Below the pieces are notes generated by a model, which was not told the DNA's origin, searched no databases, and saw only the letters and a list, made by a program, of their open reading frames with translations. From JBCBAP01 sp038532435 (GTDB lineage Bacteria > Pseudomonadota > Alphaproteobacteria > Rhodobacterales > Rhodobacteraceae), in assembly GCA_038532435.1 (NCBI GenBank), contig JBCBAP010000017.1, positions 1 to 63,518 of the forward strand: a DNA stretch of 63,518 nt. The letters run 5' to 3'. The position numbers were made by a program, and so were the translations under genes. Below are positions 1 through 7,888 of this stretch, one piece after another (position 1 is the first letter of the stretch; the number at the start of each line of letters is the position of its first letter).

Positions 1-68
1 CGCTCGAACGCCGCCTGAGCGATTTCGCGGATCCGCGCGAGGTCCGACGGCTGCGCTTGCCTGATTGA
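1..68 (-). CDS. possible N-terminal edge of a GNAT acetyltransferase
   Basis: Read on the minus strand, this edge gives IRQAQPSDLARIREIAQAAF, which resembles the first helix of GNAT acetyltransferases, and its third codon positions are GC-rich. An in-frame TGA lies just before it and no ATG, GTG or TTG is visible between that stop and the window edge, so the start is unexplained. The plus strand is also open here and would give a short protein C-terminus stopping at 66-68. Only one of the two can be real and I cannot decide. Confidence 0.25.
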
Positions 69-127
69 TCACCCTTGCCTCCACCGATGCCCCATGCGAG
101 AGCCTTGAGCATATCGAGAGGGTGCCA

Positions 128-919
128 ATGGCAGACGCGAAACGCAAGAAGCCCGCCTGGGTGGTCGACAAGGAACGCGCGCGTGGCGGTGCGGCTGAGA
201 CGATCTGGCTTTTCGGGATCCACGCGGTGCGTGACGCGCTCACCAATCCCGCCCGGCAGAAGCTCAAGCTGATGGTGACAAAAAACGCGGCGGACCGTCT
301 CGCCGACGCGATCGCCATGTCCGGCCTGACGCCGGAGATCGTGGATCCCCGTCGGTTCAAGCCGCCGATCGATCCTCAATCCGTGCATCAGGGCGCGGTG
401 CTCGAGGTCCGCCCGCTCGACTGGGGAAGCGTCTCCGAAAGGTGCGCGCCGGGAGATGAGGCGGCGCCGTTGGTCCTTCTGCTCGACCGTGTCACCGATC
501 CCCACAATGTGGGCGCGATCCTGCGGTCGGCGGAGGTGTTTGGCGCGCGTGCGGTCATCGCGCCGCATCGCCACAGTGCTCCTGAAACCGGCGCGCTCGC
601 GAAGACCGCCTCCGGCGCCTTGGAGCGGCAGCCCTATCTGAGGGTCCCGAACCTTGCCAACGCGATGGGCGCGCTGAAGGAGATGGGCTACGGCATCGTC
701 GGGCTCGACGGCACCGCGGACTCCGACCTTTCCGAGACACTAGGGGCGTTGCCGCCAATCCCGATTGCACTCGCGCTGGGGGCGGAGGGTCCAGGTCTGC
801 GTGAGCTGACCATGAAGACCTGCGACCGGCTTGCGCGGATACCTGCACAGGGTGCGTTCGGATCCCTGAACGTTTCAAACGCGGCCGCCGTCGCGCTCTA
901 TGCCGCGCGCAGCCGTTGA
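128..919 (+). CDS. rlmB: 23S rRNA (guanosine-2'-O-)-methyltransferase RlmB, SpoU/TrmH family
   Basis: A 263-residue SpoU-class (SPOUT) RNA methyltransferase. The N-terminal part holds the L30e-like substrate-binding region (IWLFGIHAVRDAL). The C-terminal half has the SPOUT knot signatures LLLDRVTDPHNVGAILRSAE, ALGAEGPGLRELT and GSLNVSNAAAVALY, the last forming the SAM-binding knot. The family methylates the 2'-O of a guanosine in domain V of 23S rRNA. I chose the ATG at 128 because AGAGGG precedes it and the frame upstream of it looks non-coding. It stands alone on this strand, 31 bases ahead of a small zinc-ribbon gene. Confidence 0.92.
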   Translation: MADAKRKKPAWVVDKERARGGAAETIWLFGIHAVRDALTNPARQKLKLMVTKNAADRLADAIAMSGLTPEIVDPRRFKPPIDPQSVHQGAVLEVRPLDWGSVSERCAPGDEAAPLVLLLDRVTDPHNVGAILRSAEVFGARAVIAPHRHSAPETGALAKTASGALERQPYLRVPNLANAMGALKEMGYGIVGLDGTADSDLSETLGALPPIPIALALGAEGPGLRELTMKTCDRLARIPAQGAFGSLNVSNAAAVALYAARSR

Positions 920-950
920 AAGTCCCCGGGCCAGCGCACATGTCCCTGTC

Positions 951-1235
951 ATGAAACCACAAACCAAGATCGCTACCTGTTGTTATTGTGGCACTCGCGC
1001 GGCCCTCGTGATGGACGAGGCGCGCCATGAACTGGCCTGTTCTGCCTGCGGCGCGCCGCTTCACAACCTGAAGGCTTTGCCCAGCAAAGGGTCCAAAGAC
1101 GCGCACCGCTCCAAACCTATCAAGCGGGTCGAGAAAGGCCCCGAAACGACCAAACGGAAGCGCAAGAAGAAGCCCCGTGGCGTCGCATGGTTCATTGGCG
1201 AAGTGTTCGACGAACTCGAGGATATCTTCGACTAG
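951..1235 (+). CDS. small zinc-ribbon protein
   Basis: A 94-residue protein with two CxxC knuckles (CCYCG near residue 9 and CSACG near residue 31) that should bind one zinc. A strongly basic stretch follows (KRKRKKK) and then a hydrophobic and acidic C-terminus (VAWFIGEVFDELEDIFD). The basic segment suggests nucleic-acid or ribosome contact, but that is inference. The ATG at 951 starts just before the first knuckle. It follows rlmB closely and may be co-transcribed with it. I do not recognise a named family. Confidence 0.7.
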   Translation: MKPQTKIATCCYCGTRAALVMDEARHELACSACGAPLHNLKALPSKGSKDAHRSKPIKRVEKGPETTKRKRKKKPRGVAWFIGEVFDELEDIFD

Positions 1236-1362
1236 ATGTGACGGCCCGCACGCCCCCGGGTCACATCCCCTCACATTCGGGCGAGGCGGGTCGCCAGGGC
1301 AGGGTCCTTGCCCATATCGTGGAGCGCAACAGCCGAACTTCTGCGATGAGAGGAAACCCACG

Positions 1363-1827
1363 ATGACCATGATGACACGCCGCTCCGCCCTTACCCTGGC
1401 CCTGGCGGCACCCGCGGCCGCGGCCCTGCCGACTGCAGCACTTGCAGCCAAGGATGAGGTGTTCTCCACCTTCCTCGGCGGTGCGATCCGCGGCTACGAC
1501 CCGGTTGCCTACTTCACCGAAGGTGCACCGGTGAAGGGATCCGGCGACTACCAGTCCGAGTATAACGGTGCGACCTGGTCGTTCGTTTCCGCCGCCAACA
1601 AGGAAAAGTTCGACGCGGATCCGCAGGCCTTCGCCCCCCAGTATGGCGGCTATTGTGCCTGGGCCGTGTCGCAGGGTTACACCGCGTCCATCGATCCGGA
1701 CGCGTGGCGCATCGTCGATGGCAAGCTCTACCTGAACTACTCCGCATCAGTGCAACGCCGGTGGGAGCAGGACATCCCCGGCTTCATCAGCCAAGCGGAT
1801 CAGAACTGGCCGTCCGTTCTCAACTGA
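1363..1827 (+). CDS. exported YHS domain protein
   Basis: A 154-residue protein with an N-terminal signal containing twin arginines (TRRSALTLALAAPAAAALP, cleavage probably after ALAA). A single YHS domain follows: GYDPVAYFTEGAPVKG, then YNGATWSFVSAANKEKFDADP and YGGYCAWAVSQGY. Many small exported YHS proteins occur in proteobacteria; metal or haem binding is suspected, but no reaction is established. GAGAGGAAA lies upstream of the ATG at 1363. A strong intrinsic terminator follows directly, so the gene is probably monocistronic. Confidence 0.85.
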   Translation: MTMMTRRSALTLALAAPAAAALPTAALAAKDEVFSTFLGGAIRGYDPVAYFTEGAPVKGSGDYQSEYNGATWSFVSAANKEKFDADPQAFAPQYGGYCAWAVSQGYTASIDPDAWRIVDGKLYLNYSASVQRRWEQDIPGFISQADQNWPSVLN

Positions 1828-1849
1828 GACCTGCCACAAGTCATTCACG

Positions 1850-1881
1850 GGCCTGTGCGCACCCGCGCGCGGGCCTTTTTT
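1850..1881 (+). terminator. Rho-independent terminator after the YHS gene
   Basis: An 11-bp stem (GGCCTGTGCGC with GCGCGCGGGCC, two G-U pairs) closes a four-base ACCC loop and is followed by six T residues. It begins 23 bases after the YHS stop codon. The rest of the gap to 2223 (about 340 bases) holds no gene I can support; it should contain the pcm promoter. Confidence 0.9.
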
Positions 1882-2223
1882 GTGTATGTGATCTCGGGCA
1901 TGCTCCCCGTCCTTCGGTTCGTTCAGACGCTGCCGGACATCTCTTCGACAGATATCCGGGGACGGTTGCGGAGCTCTTTCACTCCGCGAGAAATTCGTGT
2001 CGCCGATATCAGACACTGCAACCGGTACCGGGCGGGATCGCGACGCTTACGCGAGACGGTCCGGTCATCAGCGTTCCGATCCCCAGAGACCCGTGGACGC
2101 TTGATCGACTGGACAGACGTTTCTCCTATCTTGTGAGGTCCTATGCGCGTAAGGCTGCCGATTGCCTGCGGGCGGCAGGTGTGGCAAGGACTGTCCATCC
2201 CATCGTCCGGAAAAGAGACCGAC

Positions 2224-2877
2224 ATGACCGATTTCGCAGCCGCCCGCACCATGATGGTGGACACCCAGATCCGGCCCTCTGACGTGACCCGCTACCCGAT
2301 CATCGACGCCATGCTGCGCACCCCGCGGGAAGAATATCTGCCCGCGGAAGCGAAGCCCGTCGCCTACCTTGGGGACCATGTCGATATCGGCGAGGGGCGC
2401 GTGGCGCTCGACCCGCGGGTGCTGGCCAAGATGCTGGACGCGCTCGATATTCAACCCACAGAGCTGGTGCTCGATGTGGGAGCGGGGCTGGGATATTCCA
2501 CGGCGATCCTTGGCGCGCTGGCCGAGGCGGTCGTGGGTGTCGAGGAGGTTGAGAGCTTCGCACGCCGGGCAGAGGACACACTGAACGCCCAGGGCGTTGA
2601 CAATGCGACCATCGAGGTGCGCGCCCTAACCGCCGGAGCGGAGGAGCACGGCCCCTATGATGTTATCATCCTTCAAGGTGCTGCAGAGGCTTTGCCGGAC
2701 GCCATCGCTGACCAACTGCGCGAGGATGGACGGATTGCGATGATCCAGGCGGACGGCTCCCTCGGCTACTGCGCCATCGGGGTGAAGGGACGCAACGGGA
2801 TCTCCTGGCGACGCAGCTTTGATGCAACAGCGCCGTTGCTTCCAGGCTTCACTGCGGAGAAAGGGTTTGTCTTCTAG
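2224..2877 (+). CDS. pcm: protein-L-isoaspartate O-methyltransferase family protein
   Basis: A 217-residue PCMT-family methyltransferase. The SAM-binding motif I is LVLDVGAGLGYSTAIL (about residues 80-95), preceded by the PCMT-type region REEYLPAEAKPVAYLGDHVD. The reaction known for the family is methyl transfer to isoaspartyl residues for protein repair. However, alphaproteobacterial paralogues located upstream of tolC, as here, are divergent and the repair activity is not proven. The start at 2224 follows GGAAAAGAGACC. It sits 72 bases ahead of tolC on the same strand, probably in one operon. Confidence 0.82.
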   Translation: MTDFAAARTMMVDTQIRPSDVTRYPIIDAMLRTPREEYLPAEAKPVAYLGDHVDIGEGRVALDPRVLAKMLDALDIQPTELVLDVGAGLGYSTAILGALAEAVVGVEEVESFARRAEDTLNAQGVDNATIEVRALTAGAEEHGPYDVIILQGAAEALPDAIADQLREDGRIAMIQADGSLGYCAIGVKGRNGISWRRSFDATAPLLPGFTAEKGFVF

Positions 2878-2949
2878 TCTTAATCAGGTCTTCTTTGTGT
2901 GCTAGAGCACCCTATCTACAGCGAAATGTCTCTGCTGAAGGAATACCGA

Positions 2950-4326
2950 ATGCGCCTGGTTCAGACCTATCTGACCTCTCTTTCCGCCCTCGCTCTGACA
3001 GCGGCTCTGTCCGCGGCACCCGTGTCGGCGGAGACCCTATCGGAAACTCTGATCAAGGCCTATGAGTATCACCCGAGCCTCAACATCGCCCGCGCGCAGC
3101 TTCGTGCGACGGATGAGGGTGTTGCGCAGGCGCGATCCGGTGGTCGGCCCCGTGTGAGCGGCCGGGTGCAGGGAAGTATCCAGTCAGCGGACAATCTCGA
3201 CGGGCCGCCGACGGACACCTCTTCCTTCGGCGTCGACGGGCAGTGGCGGATCTTTGACGGCGGCAACGTGTCCGCTCAGGTTAGCTCGGCCCGGGCAAGC
3301 GTGGACTCCGCCCGCGCAAACCTTGTGACGACGGAGCAGGGGATCCTGATCGACGCGGTCACGTCCTACGGGGATGTCCGGCGTGACACGCAGTTCGTTG
3401 CGCTCGCCCGGAACAACGTGCGGGTCATCTCCCGCCAGCTGAGCGCGGCACGTGACCGGTTCGAGGTTGGCGAGGTGACGCGAACCGACGTCGCGCAGGC
3501 GAGCGCACGTCTCGCCTCCGCGCAGAGCAACCTCGTGGCCAACCAGGGCGCACTCGAACGCTCCCGCCAGGCCTACATCGCCGCCGTTGGTGAAGCGCCG
3601 GGAGAGCTCGCGCCTCCGCCGCCGCTGCCGGACCTGCCGGATACTCTGGAAGAGTCTGAAGTGATCGCGATGCGCATGCACCCGTCGATCATCGGTGCGC
3701 AGGCCACCGTCGCAGCTGCTGAGTTTTCCCTCGACGCGGCGAAGGCTGGCTACAGCCCGACGGTCGATCTGACTGGCACAGTTGAACAAAACGCAAGCGC
3801 GCTTGATCGCAGCGAGAACGTGGCCAGCGCAGGTGTGCTTCTCGAAGTGCCGCTCTACAATGGTGGCGCGCTCTCAAGCGGTGTGCGCAGCGCGATCGCG
3901 ACCGTTGACCAGCGCAAGGGCGAACTGCAGGACGCAGCCCGCGTGGTTCGACAGAACCTTGCGTCGGCCTGGTCCAACTTCGAGGTTGCTGCAGCCTCGA
4001 TCACCGCAAGCCGGCAGGAGATCCGCGCCGCCCGTATCGCCTTTCAGGGCGTGTCGGAAGAGGCGCGCCTCGGCTCCCGCACCACGCTCGACGTGCTCGA
4101 CGCGGAACAGGACCTGCTGGATGCTCAATCCAATCTCGTGAGTGCGGAGCGCGACCAGTATGTCGCCGCCTATTCGCTTCTTCAGGCGATGGGGCTCCTC
4201 ACCGTGGATCACCTGGGCCTCGACGTAGACTCCTACGATCCCGAAGCCAACTTCAACGCGGTCCAGGGGGGGCCGTATGATGCGAAGCGGAATGAGACGA
4301 TAAACCGGATCTTGGGACGGTTCTGA
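2950..4326 (+). CDS. tolC: TolC family outer membrane efflux protein
   Basis: A 458-residue outer-membrane channel subunit. It has a Sec signal peptide (residues 1-28, ending APVSAE), then two internally related OEP repeats rich in coiled-coil alpha-hairpins. Typical blocks are VTSYGDVRRD, FEVGEVTRTDVAQASARLA and RLGSRTTLDVLDAEQDLLDA. Trimers form the exit duct of tripartite efflux pumps or type I secretion. AAGGA precedes the ATG at 2950. No inner-membrane partner lies nearby, so it probably serves several pumps. It is followed after 38 bases by the PopZ-like gene. Confidence 0.93.
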   Translation: MRLVQTYLTSLSALALTAALSAAPVSAETLSETLIKAYEYHPSLNIARAQLRATDEGVAQARSGGRPRVSGRVQGSIQSADNLDGPPTDTSSFGVDGQWRIFDGGNVSAQVSSARASVDSARANLVTTEQGILIDAVTSYGDVRRDTQFVALARNNVRVISRQLSAARDRFEVGEVTRTDVAQASARLASAQSNLVANQGALERSRQAYIAAVGEAPGELAPPPPLPDLPDTLEESEVIAMRMHPSIIGAQATVAAAEFSLDAAKAGYSPTVDLTGTVEQNASALDRSENVASAGVLLEVPLYNGGALSSGVRSAIATVDQRKGELQDAARVVRQNLASAWSNFEVAAASITASRQEIRAARIAFQGVSEEARLGSRTTLDVLDAEQDLLDAQSNLVSAERDQYVAAYSLLQAMGLLTVDHLGLDVDSYDPEANFNAVQGGPYDAKRNETINRILGRF

Positions 4327-4364
4327 ACTCGTTCCCCCGCGCATCAAAAAAGGGGGAAGAGACA

Positions 4365-5369
4365 ATGACGGACGAACGGCAGACGACCGACGACGGGGGC
4401 GATGTCAACGACATCATGGCCTCCATCCGTGAGCGGGTGTTCGCAGCTGCAGAAGAGCAGGACCGTAGCGACACCGCGGAACCTCTCGTGCTGACGGAAG
4501 ACTTGCAGGTGTTCGACGCGGTGGATCCGGATCAAGAGCCGCTGATCCTCACAAACCCGCTGCCGCCAGAGGAGGTGGTTGCTGTCGCAGAGGTCGAAGA
4601 GGCGCCGGTCGAAGAAGATCACGACCTCGACGTGTCATCACTTCTGTCCTCGCTGTCGGCCCCCGATTTCCCGGAGCCCGACGCGGAAACGCAGGCACCC
4701 GCCGAAGAGACTGACATGTCGACCCTGCTCGCCGCGGTTTCGACGCCCGACACGCAGGATCGGTCGGTCGACGCGCAGGAGGCGCAGGGTGATGAGGCCG
4801 ATCAGTCTGAAGAGACCGACATGTCCGCTCTCCTAGCCGCGGTTTCCGCGTCAGAGGAACAGGATCAGCCTGTCGACGAGCCGAAAGATGAGGTGGAAGA
4901 CGTCGCCCCGGCGCAGGAGACGGACATGGCAGCTCTTCTGTCCTCGATCTCCACGCAGGACGAGACGCGTCAGCATATAACTTCGCAGTCAGGCGCCGAT
5001 GAGGGGTCTGCACCGGCTGTAGAGGATGCACCTGCAGACACTGAAGACATGTCCGCTCTTTTGTCCGCCGTCCCGGCACCCGAAGACGACGACGACGGCG
5101 ACGCGCCGGACGAGGTCTCGAATGAGGAGCCGGCACCTGTGGAACAGCCGGATGTGAACACGCTCCTTTCATCGATCTCCTCCTCTGAGGCGACCGAGGA
5201 CACTCCGGCTGATCCGGTTCAGGCCGTTCCGGCGATGTCTGAGGAGGCTTTGCGGGAGATGGTCACGTTCGTTGTGCGAGAGCAGCTTGAATCCGGTCTG
5301 CGCGAAGAGCTGGCGAAGGACATCGCAGCCCAGGTCCGCCGCGAGTTTGCAGCTCTCCTGCAGGACTGA
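4365..5369 (+). CDS. acidic repeat protein, probable PopZ/DUF2497-type polar organiser
   Basis: A 334-residue, very acidic and probably disordered protein. It begins with a short helix (DVNDIMASIRERVFA) like the DIMASIR start of DUF2497 proteins, and ends with a helix (EEALREMVTFVVREQLESGL then LREELAKDIAAQVRREFAAL) in the place of the PopZ oligomerisation region. Between them an LL motif of the form D-M/V-S/A/N-x-LL-S/A-S/A-x-S/P occurs six times, at residues 89, 117, 152, 187, 228 and 263. Its place after pcm and tolC matches the neighbourhood I recall for popZ in other alphaproteobacteria. PopZ organises cell poles and tethers chromosome-segregation proteins; that role here is inferred. 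Confidence 0.7.
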   Translation: MTDERQTTDDGGDVNDIMASIRERVFAAAEEQDRSDTAEPLVLTEDLQVFDAVDPDQEPLILTNPLPPEEVVAVAEVEEAPVEEDHDLDVSSLLSSLSAPDFPEPDAETQAPAEETDMSTLLAAVSTPDTQDRSVDAQEAQGDEADQSEETDMSALLAAVSASEEQDQPVDEPKDEVEDVAPAQETDMAALLSSISTQDETRQHITSQSGADEGSAPAVEDAPADTEDMSALLSAVPAPEDDDDGDAPDEVSNEEPAPVEQPDVNTLLSSISSSEATEDTPADPVQAVPAMSEEALREMVTFVVREQLESGLREELAKDIAAQVRREFAALLQD

Positions 5370-5372
5370 TCC

Positions 5373-6086
5373 CTAGTCAGGCGCGAGCATGTACCCCGCC
5401 CCCCGCACCGTTTGCAGGTAGCGGGGTGTTTTCGGGTCGGCTTCGATCTTCCGCCTCAGCCGCGTGACCTGCACGTCGATAGCGCGTTCCTGTGCCTGAT
5501 CCGCACCGCGGCCCAGTTCCGCGACGAGGCGGGATCGGCTGACCGGCTCATGGGGGCAGGCTGCGAAGATCCGCATCAGGGAGGATTCGGTGGATGTCAG
5601 ACGGATCAGCTCCTGATCGAGCCACATCTCTCCCCGTGTGACATCATAGCGGATCGGTCCAAGCTGCAGCGTCTTCGGCGGCTCGGTCTTCGGTTTCGGT
5701 TTCGGCACCCGACGCAGGATCGCGTTGATCCTTAGCACCAGTTCACGAGGCTCAAATGGTTTGGGAAGGTAGTCGTCGGCCCCTGCCTCGAGCCCCGTAA
5801 TCCTGTCGTCCGCCCCTCCCTTCGCGGTCAGAAGAAGGATCGGTGTCTTGAGAAAGGTCCGCAGATCCTTGGTCAGCGTGTACCCATCCTCACCGGGCAT
5901 CATCACGTCGATGACAAGCAGGTCGAACTCCAGCCCGTCGAGCAGGCGGCGCGCGTGGGCCGCGTCCCGTGCCGGCGTCACGAAATATCCCTGATTGGTG
6001 AGAAACTTCCGCAGCAGCGTGCGGATGCGTTCGTCATCATCGACGACAAGGATGTGCGCCTCCGGGGCGTCCGGATCAACGCTCAC
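5373..6086 (-). CDS. petR: OmpR-family response regulator, PetR-like
   Basis: A 237-residue two-domain regulator. The receiver domain has the acidic pocket VVDDDE, phospho-acceptor Asp60 in LLVIDVMMPGEDG, and Lys109 in DYLPKPFEP. A winged-helix DNA-binding domain follows, with the C-terminal LQTVRGAGYML signature. No histidine kinase is adjacent. The pairing with a MarR gene directly upstream is the petP-petR arrangement described in Rhodobacter capsulatus, where petR supports expression of the cytochrome bc1 genes. The GTG start at 6086 overlaps the petP stop by 11 bases. No petABC genes lie in the window. Confidence 0.87.
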   Translation of the reverse strand: MSVDPDAPEAHILVVDDDERIRTLLRKFLTNQGYFVTPARDAAHARRLLDGLEFDLLVIDVMMPGEDGYTLTKDLRTFLKTPILLLTAKGGADDRITGLEAGADDYLPKPFEPRELVLRINAILRRVPKPKPKTEPPKTLQLGPIRYDVTRGEMWLDQELIRLTSTESSLMRIFAACPHEPVSRSRLVAELGRGADQAQERAIDVQVTRLRRKIEADPKTPRYLQTVRGAGYMLAPD

Positions 6087-6597
6087 CGTCGCGCTCCACC
6101 AAGCCGATCGCGCGGGACCGGATCTCCGGATCGATCATCTTTTCCAGAACGCTGCGGAATCCGTGGACCGCCTCCGCCCCCGCATCCATATAGGCCTTCC
6201 GCATGCGGCTGCGCTGGGCCTCCGACAGCTTGCGTTCCAGTGCAGCCCCTTCCGATGTCAGGTGGAGGTTGCGCTGGCGGCGGTCCTGCTGACCCACCCG
6301 GCTGTCCACCAACCCGTCCTTCACCAGTTGGCGAAGAACGCGGTTGAGCGATTGTTTCGTGACGCCGAGGATGTCCAGCAGGTCATTGACCGTCAGCCCC
6401 GGGTGCCGGTTGATAAAGTGCAGCGCGCGGTGGTGGGCGCGGCCATAGCCGTAATCCTCCAGCATCCTGTCCGGATCCGCCGTGAACCCGCGATAGGCAA
6501 AGAACATCAGCTCGATACCCTGCCTGAGCTGCTCGTCCGTCAGGAACAGCAATTGTTCCCCGCCGATGGGCGTCGCCCCGAAGCTGCCGCGCTGCAT
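6076..6597 (-). CDS. petP: MarR-family transcriptional regulator, PetP-like
   Basis: A 173-residue winged-helix regulator of the MarR family. The recognition region is NRHPGLTVNDLLDILGVTKQ followed by SLNRVLRQLVKDGLV, and the wing contains DRRQRNLHLTSEGAALE. AAGGA lies upstream of the ATG at 6597. It overlaps petR, and the order matches the petPR operon of Rhodobacter. It is transcribed divergently from ilvE across a 187-base intergenic region that holds a palindrome, so it may regulate itself and its neighbour. Confidence 0.86.
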   Translation of the reverse strand: MQRGSFGATPIGGEQLLFLTDEQLRQGIELMFFAYRGFTADPDRMLEDYGYGRAHHRALHFINRHPGLTVNDLLDILGVTKQSLNRVLRQLVKDGLVDSRVGQQDRRQRNLHLTSEGAALERKLSEAQRSRMRKAYMDAGAEAVHGFRSVLEKMIDPEIRSRAIGLVERDGER

Positions 6598-6643
6598 TAC
6601 CCATAATCCTTCTGCTCGTGTTCACAGTTTATGTCAGGCTTGT

Positions 6644-6659
6644 TGACTTTCCAAGGTCA
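6644..6659. promoter_or_regulatory. candidate operator between petP and ilvE
   Basis: TGACTT, a four-base spacer, and AGGTCA form an imperfect palindrome (5 of 6 pairs). It overlaps a TTGACT hexamer (6643-6648) that could be a -35 element for ilvE, although no good -10 follows. A MarR-type dimer site is plausible by position. Nothing else proves binding. Confidence 0.35.
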
Positions 6660-6784
6660 TAATGATAGCTCAATTTCGAATTCGCGACATATCCTTCTTC
6701 TGTGACGCGTTTTCACGCAACATTGCTAAAAATCAAAAGGTCATCGAACCTGACTGGTTCGACGACAAAAGGAAGGACTGCATC

Positions 6785-7654
6785 ATGGCCGGGGCATATG
6801 ACGACCGGGATGGACATATCTGGCTCGACGGGCAGATGGTGCCGTGGCGGGACGCCAATGTGCACCTGTTGACCCATGCGCTGCACTACGCAGACAGTGT
6901 GTTCGAGGGGGAGAGGGCCTATAACGGCAAGATCTTCAAAAGCGAGGCGCACACCGATCGTCTGCTCTTTTCCGCTAAGGAACTGGATCTGGAGATCCCC
7001 TACACCGCCGAGGAAATCACCGCGGCGAAGGATGAGGCGCTGAAGGCGAGCGGCCTGTCAGACGCTTATGTCCGCCCGCTTGCCTGGCGCGGATCCGGCG
7101 AAGACATGGGCGTCGCCTCCGCCCGCAACAAGGTGCATTTGGCGATCGCGGTCTGGGAATGGGGCGCGTACTACGGTGATGCGAAGTTTAAGGGCGCAAA
7201 GCTCGACATCTCCAAGTGGAAGCGCCCGAGCCCGGAAACCATCCCCTGCTTCGCGAAGGCGGCCGGTCTTTACATGATCTGCACCCTGTCCAAGCACGCC
7301 GCGGAGGCCAAAGGCTGTTCAGACGCTTTGATGATGGACTATCGCGGCTATGTGGCCGAAGCGACGGGGGCCAACGTCTTCTTCGTCAAGGACGGCGAGG
7401 TGCACACGCCGAAGCCAGACTGTTTCCTCAACGGTATCACCCGCCAGACTGTGATCGAGATTCTGCATGATCGGCAGATCAAGGTCATCGAGCGACACAT
7501 CATGCCGGAGGAACTCGAGGGCTTCGAGCAGTGCTGGCTGACCGGTACTGCGGCGGAAGTGACTCCGGTCGGGCAGATCGGTGACTACACCTTCGACGTT
7601 GGGGCGCTGACACGCGACATTGCGGAGAGCTACGAAAAGCTCGTCCGCCTCTGA
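6785..7654 (+). CDS. ilvE: branched-chain amino acid aminotransferase
   Basis: A 289-residue PLP fold-type IV aminotransferase. It catalyses the last step of valine, leucine and isoleucine synthesis and the first step of their breakdown. Signatures are HALHYADSVFEGERAY, the PLP lysine at about residue 158 in CFAKAAGLY, EATGANVFFVKDG, the ITRQTVIEIL phosphate-site segment and WLTGTAAEVTPV. The frame is open further upstream, but GGAAGG directly before the ATG at 6785 and family length fix the start there. It is monocistronic and divergent from petP. Confidence 0.93.
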   Translation: MAGAYDDRDGHIWLDGQMVPWRDANVHLLTHALHYADSVFEGERAYNGKIFKSEAHTDRLLFSAKELDLEIPYTAEEITAAKDEALKASGLSDAYVRPLAWRGSGEDMGVASARNKVHLAIAVWEWGAYYGDAKFKGAKLDISKWKRPSPETIPCFAKAAGLYMICTLSKHAAEAKGCSDALMMDYRGYVAEATGANVFFVKDGEVHTPKPDCFLNGITRQTVIEILHDRQIKVIERHIMPEELEGFEQCWLTGTAAEVTPVGQIGDYTFDVGALTRDIAESYEKLVRL

Positions 7655-7778
7655 TCAGACCAGCTTCCCGCCCGCCCTGCGGGGAGCCGTGCCGTTCGGT
7701 AGTGTGAATCGGCTGACATGCGGACCAGATCGCCCCTCATAGCTGCCCGAGCGACTCAGCGAATTCTCAATCATGTGT

Positions 7779-7793
7779 GGGGCCTCGGGCCCC
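7779..7793. other. GC hairpin in the ilvE-P450 gap
   Basis: A perfect 6-bp stem GGGGCC / GGCCCC with a TCG loop lies in the 234-base gap between ilvE and the P450 gene. No T-run follows, so it is not a classic terminator. It could be part of the P450 leader. I see no known riboswitch motif in this gap. Confidence 0.4.
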
Positions 7794-7888
7794 TGACGGG
7801 GTAACGGGACACGCACCCGCCAGACGCGAGACGGTTCCGTTTCCGCCCTGGTGGGCTTACCCTCAGCTTAAATCGGAGGGGTTCCGTC

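Noticed and set aside
1..68. Plus-strand reading of the first 68 bases as the end of an upstream gene
   Set aside because: Possible, but only 21 codons are visible and the minus-strand reading looks more like a known protein family; left undecided.
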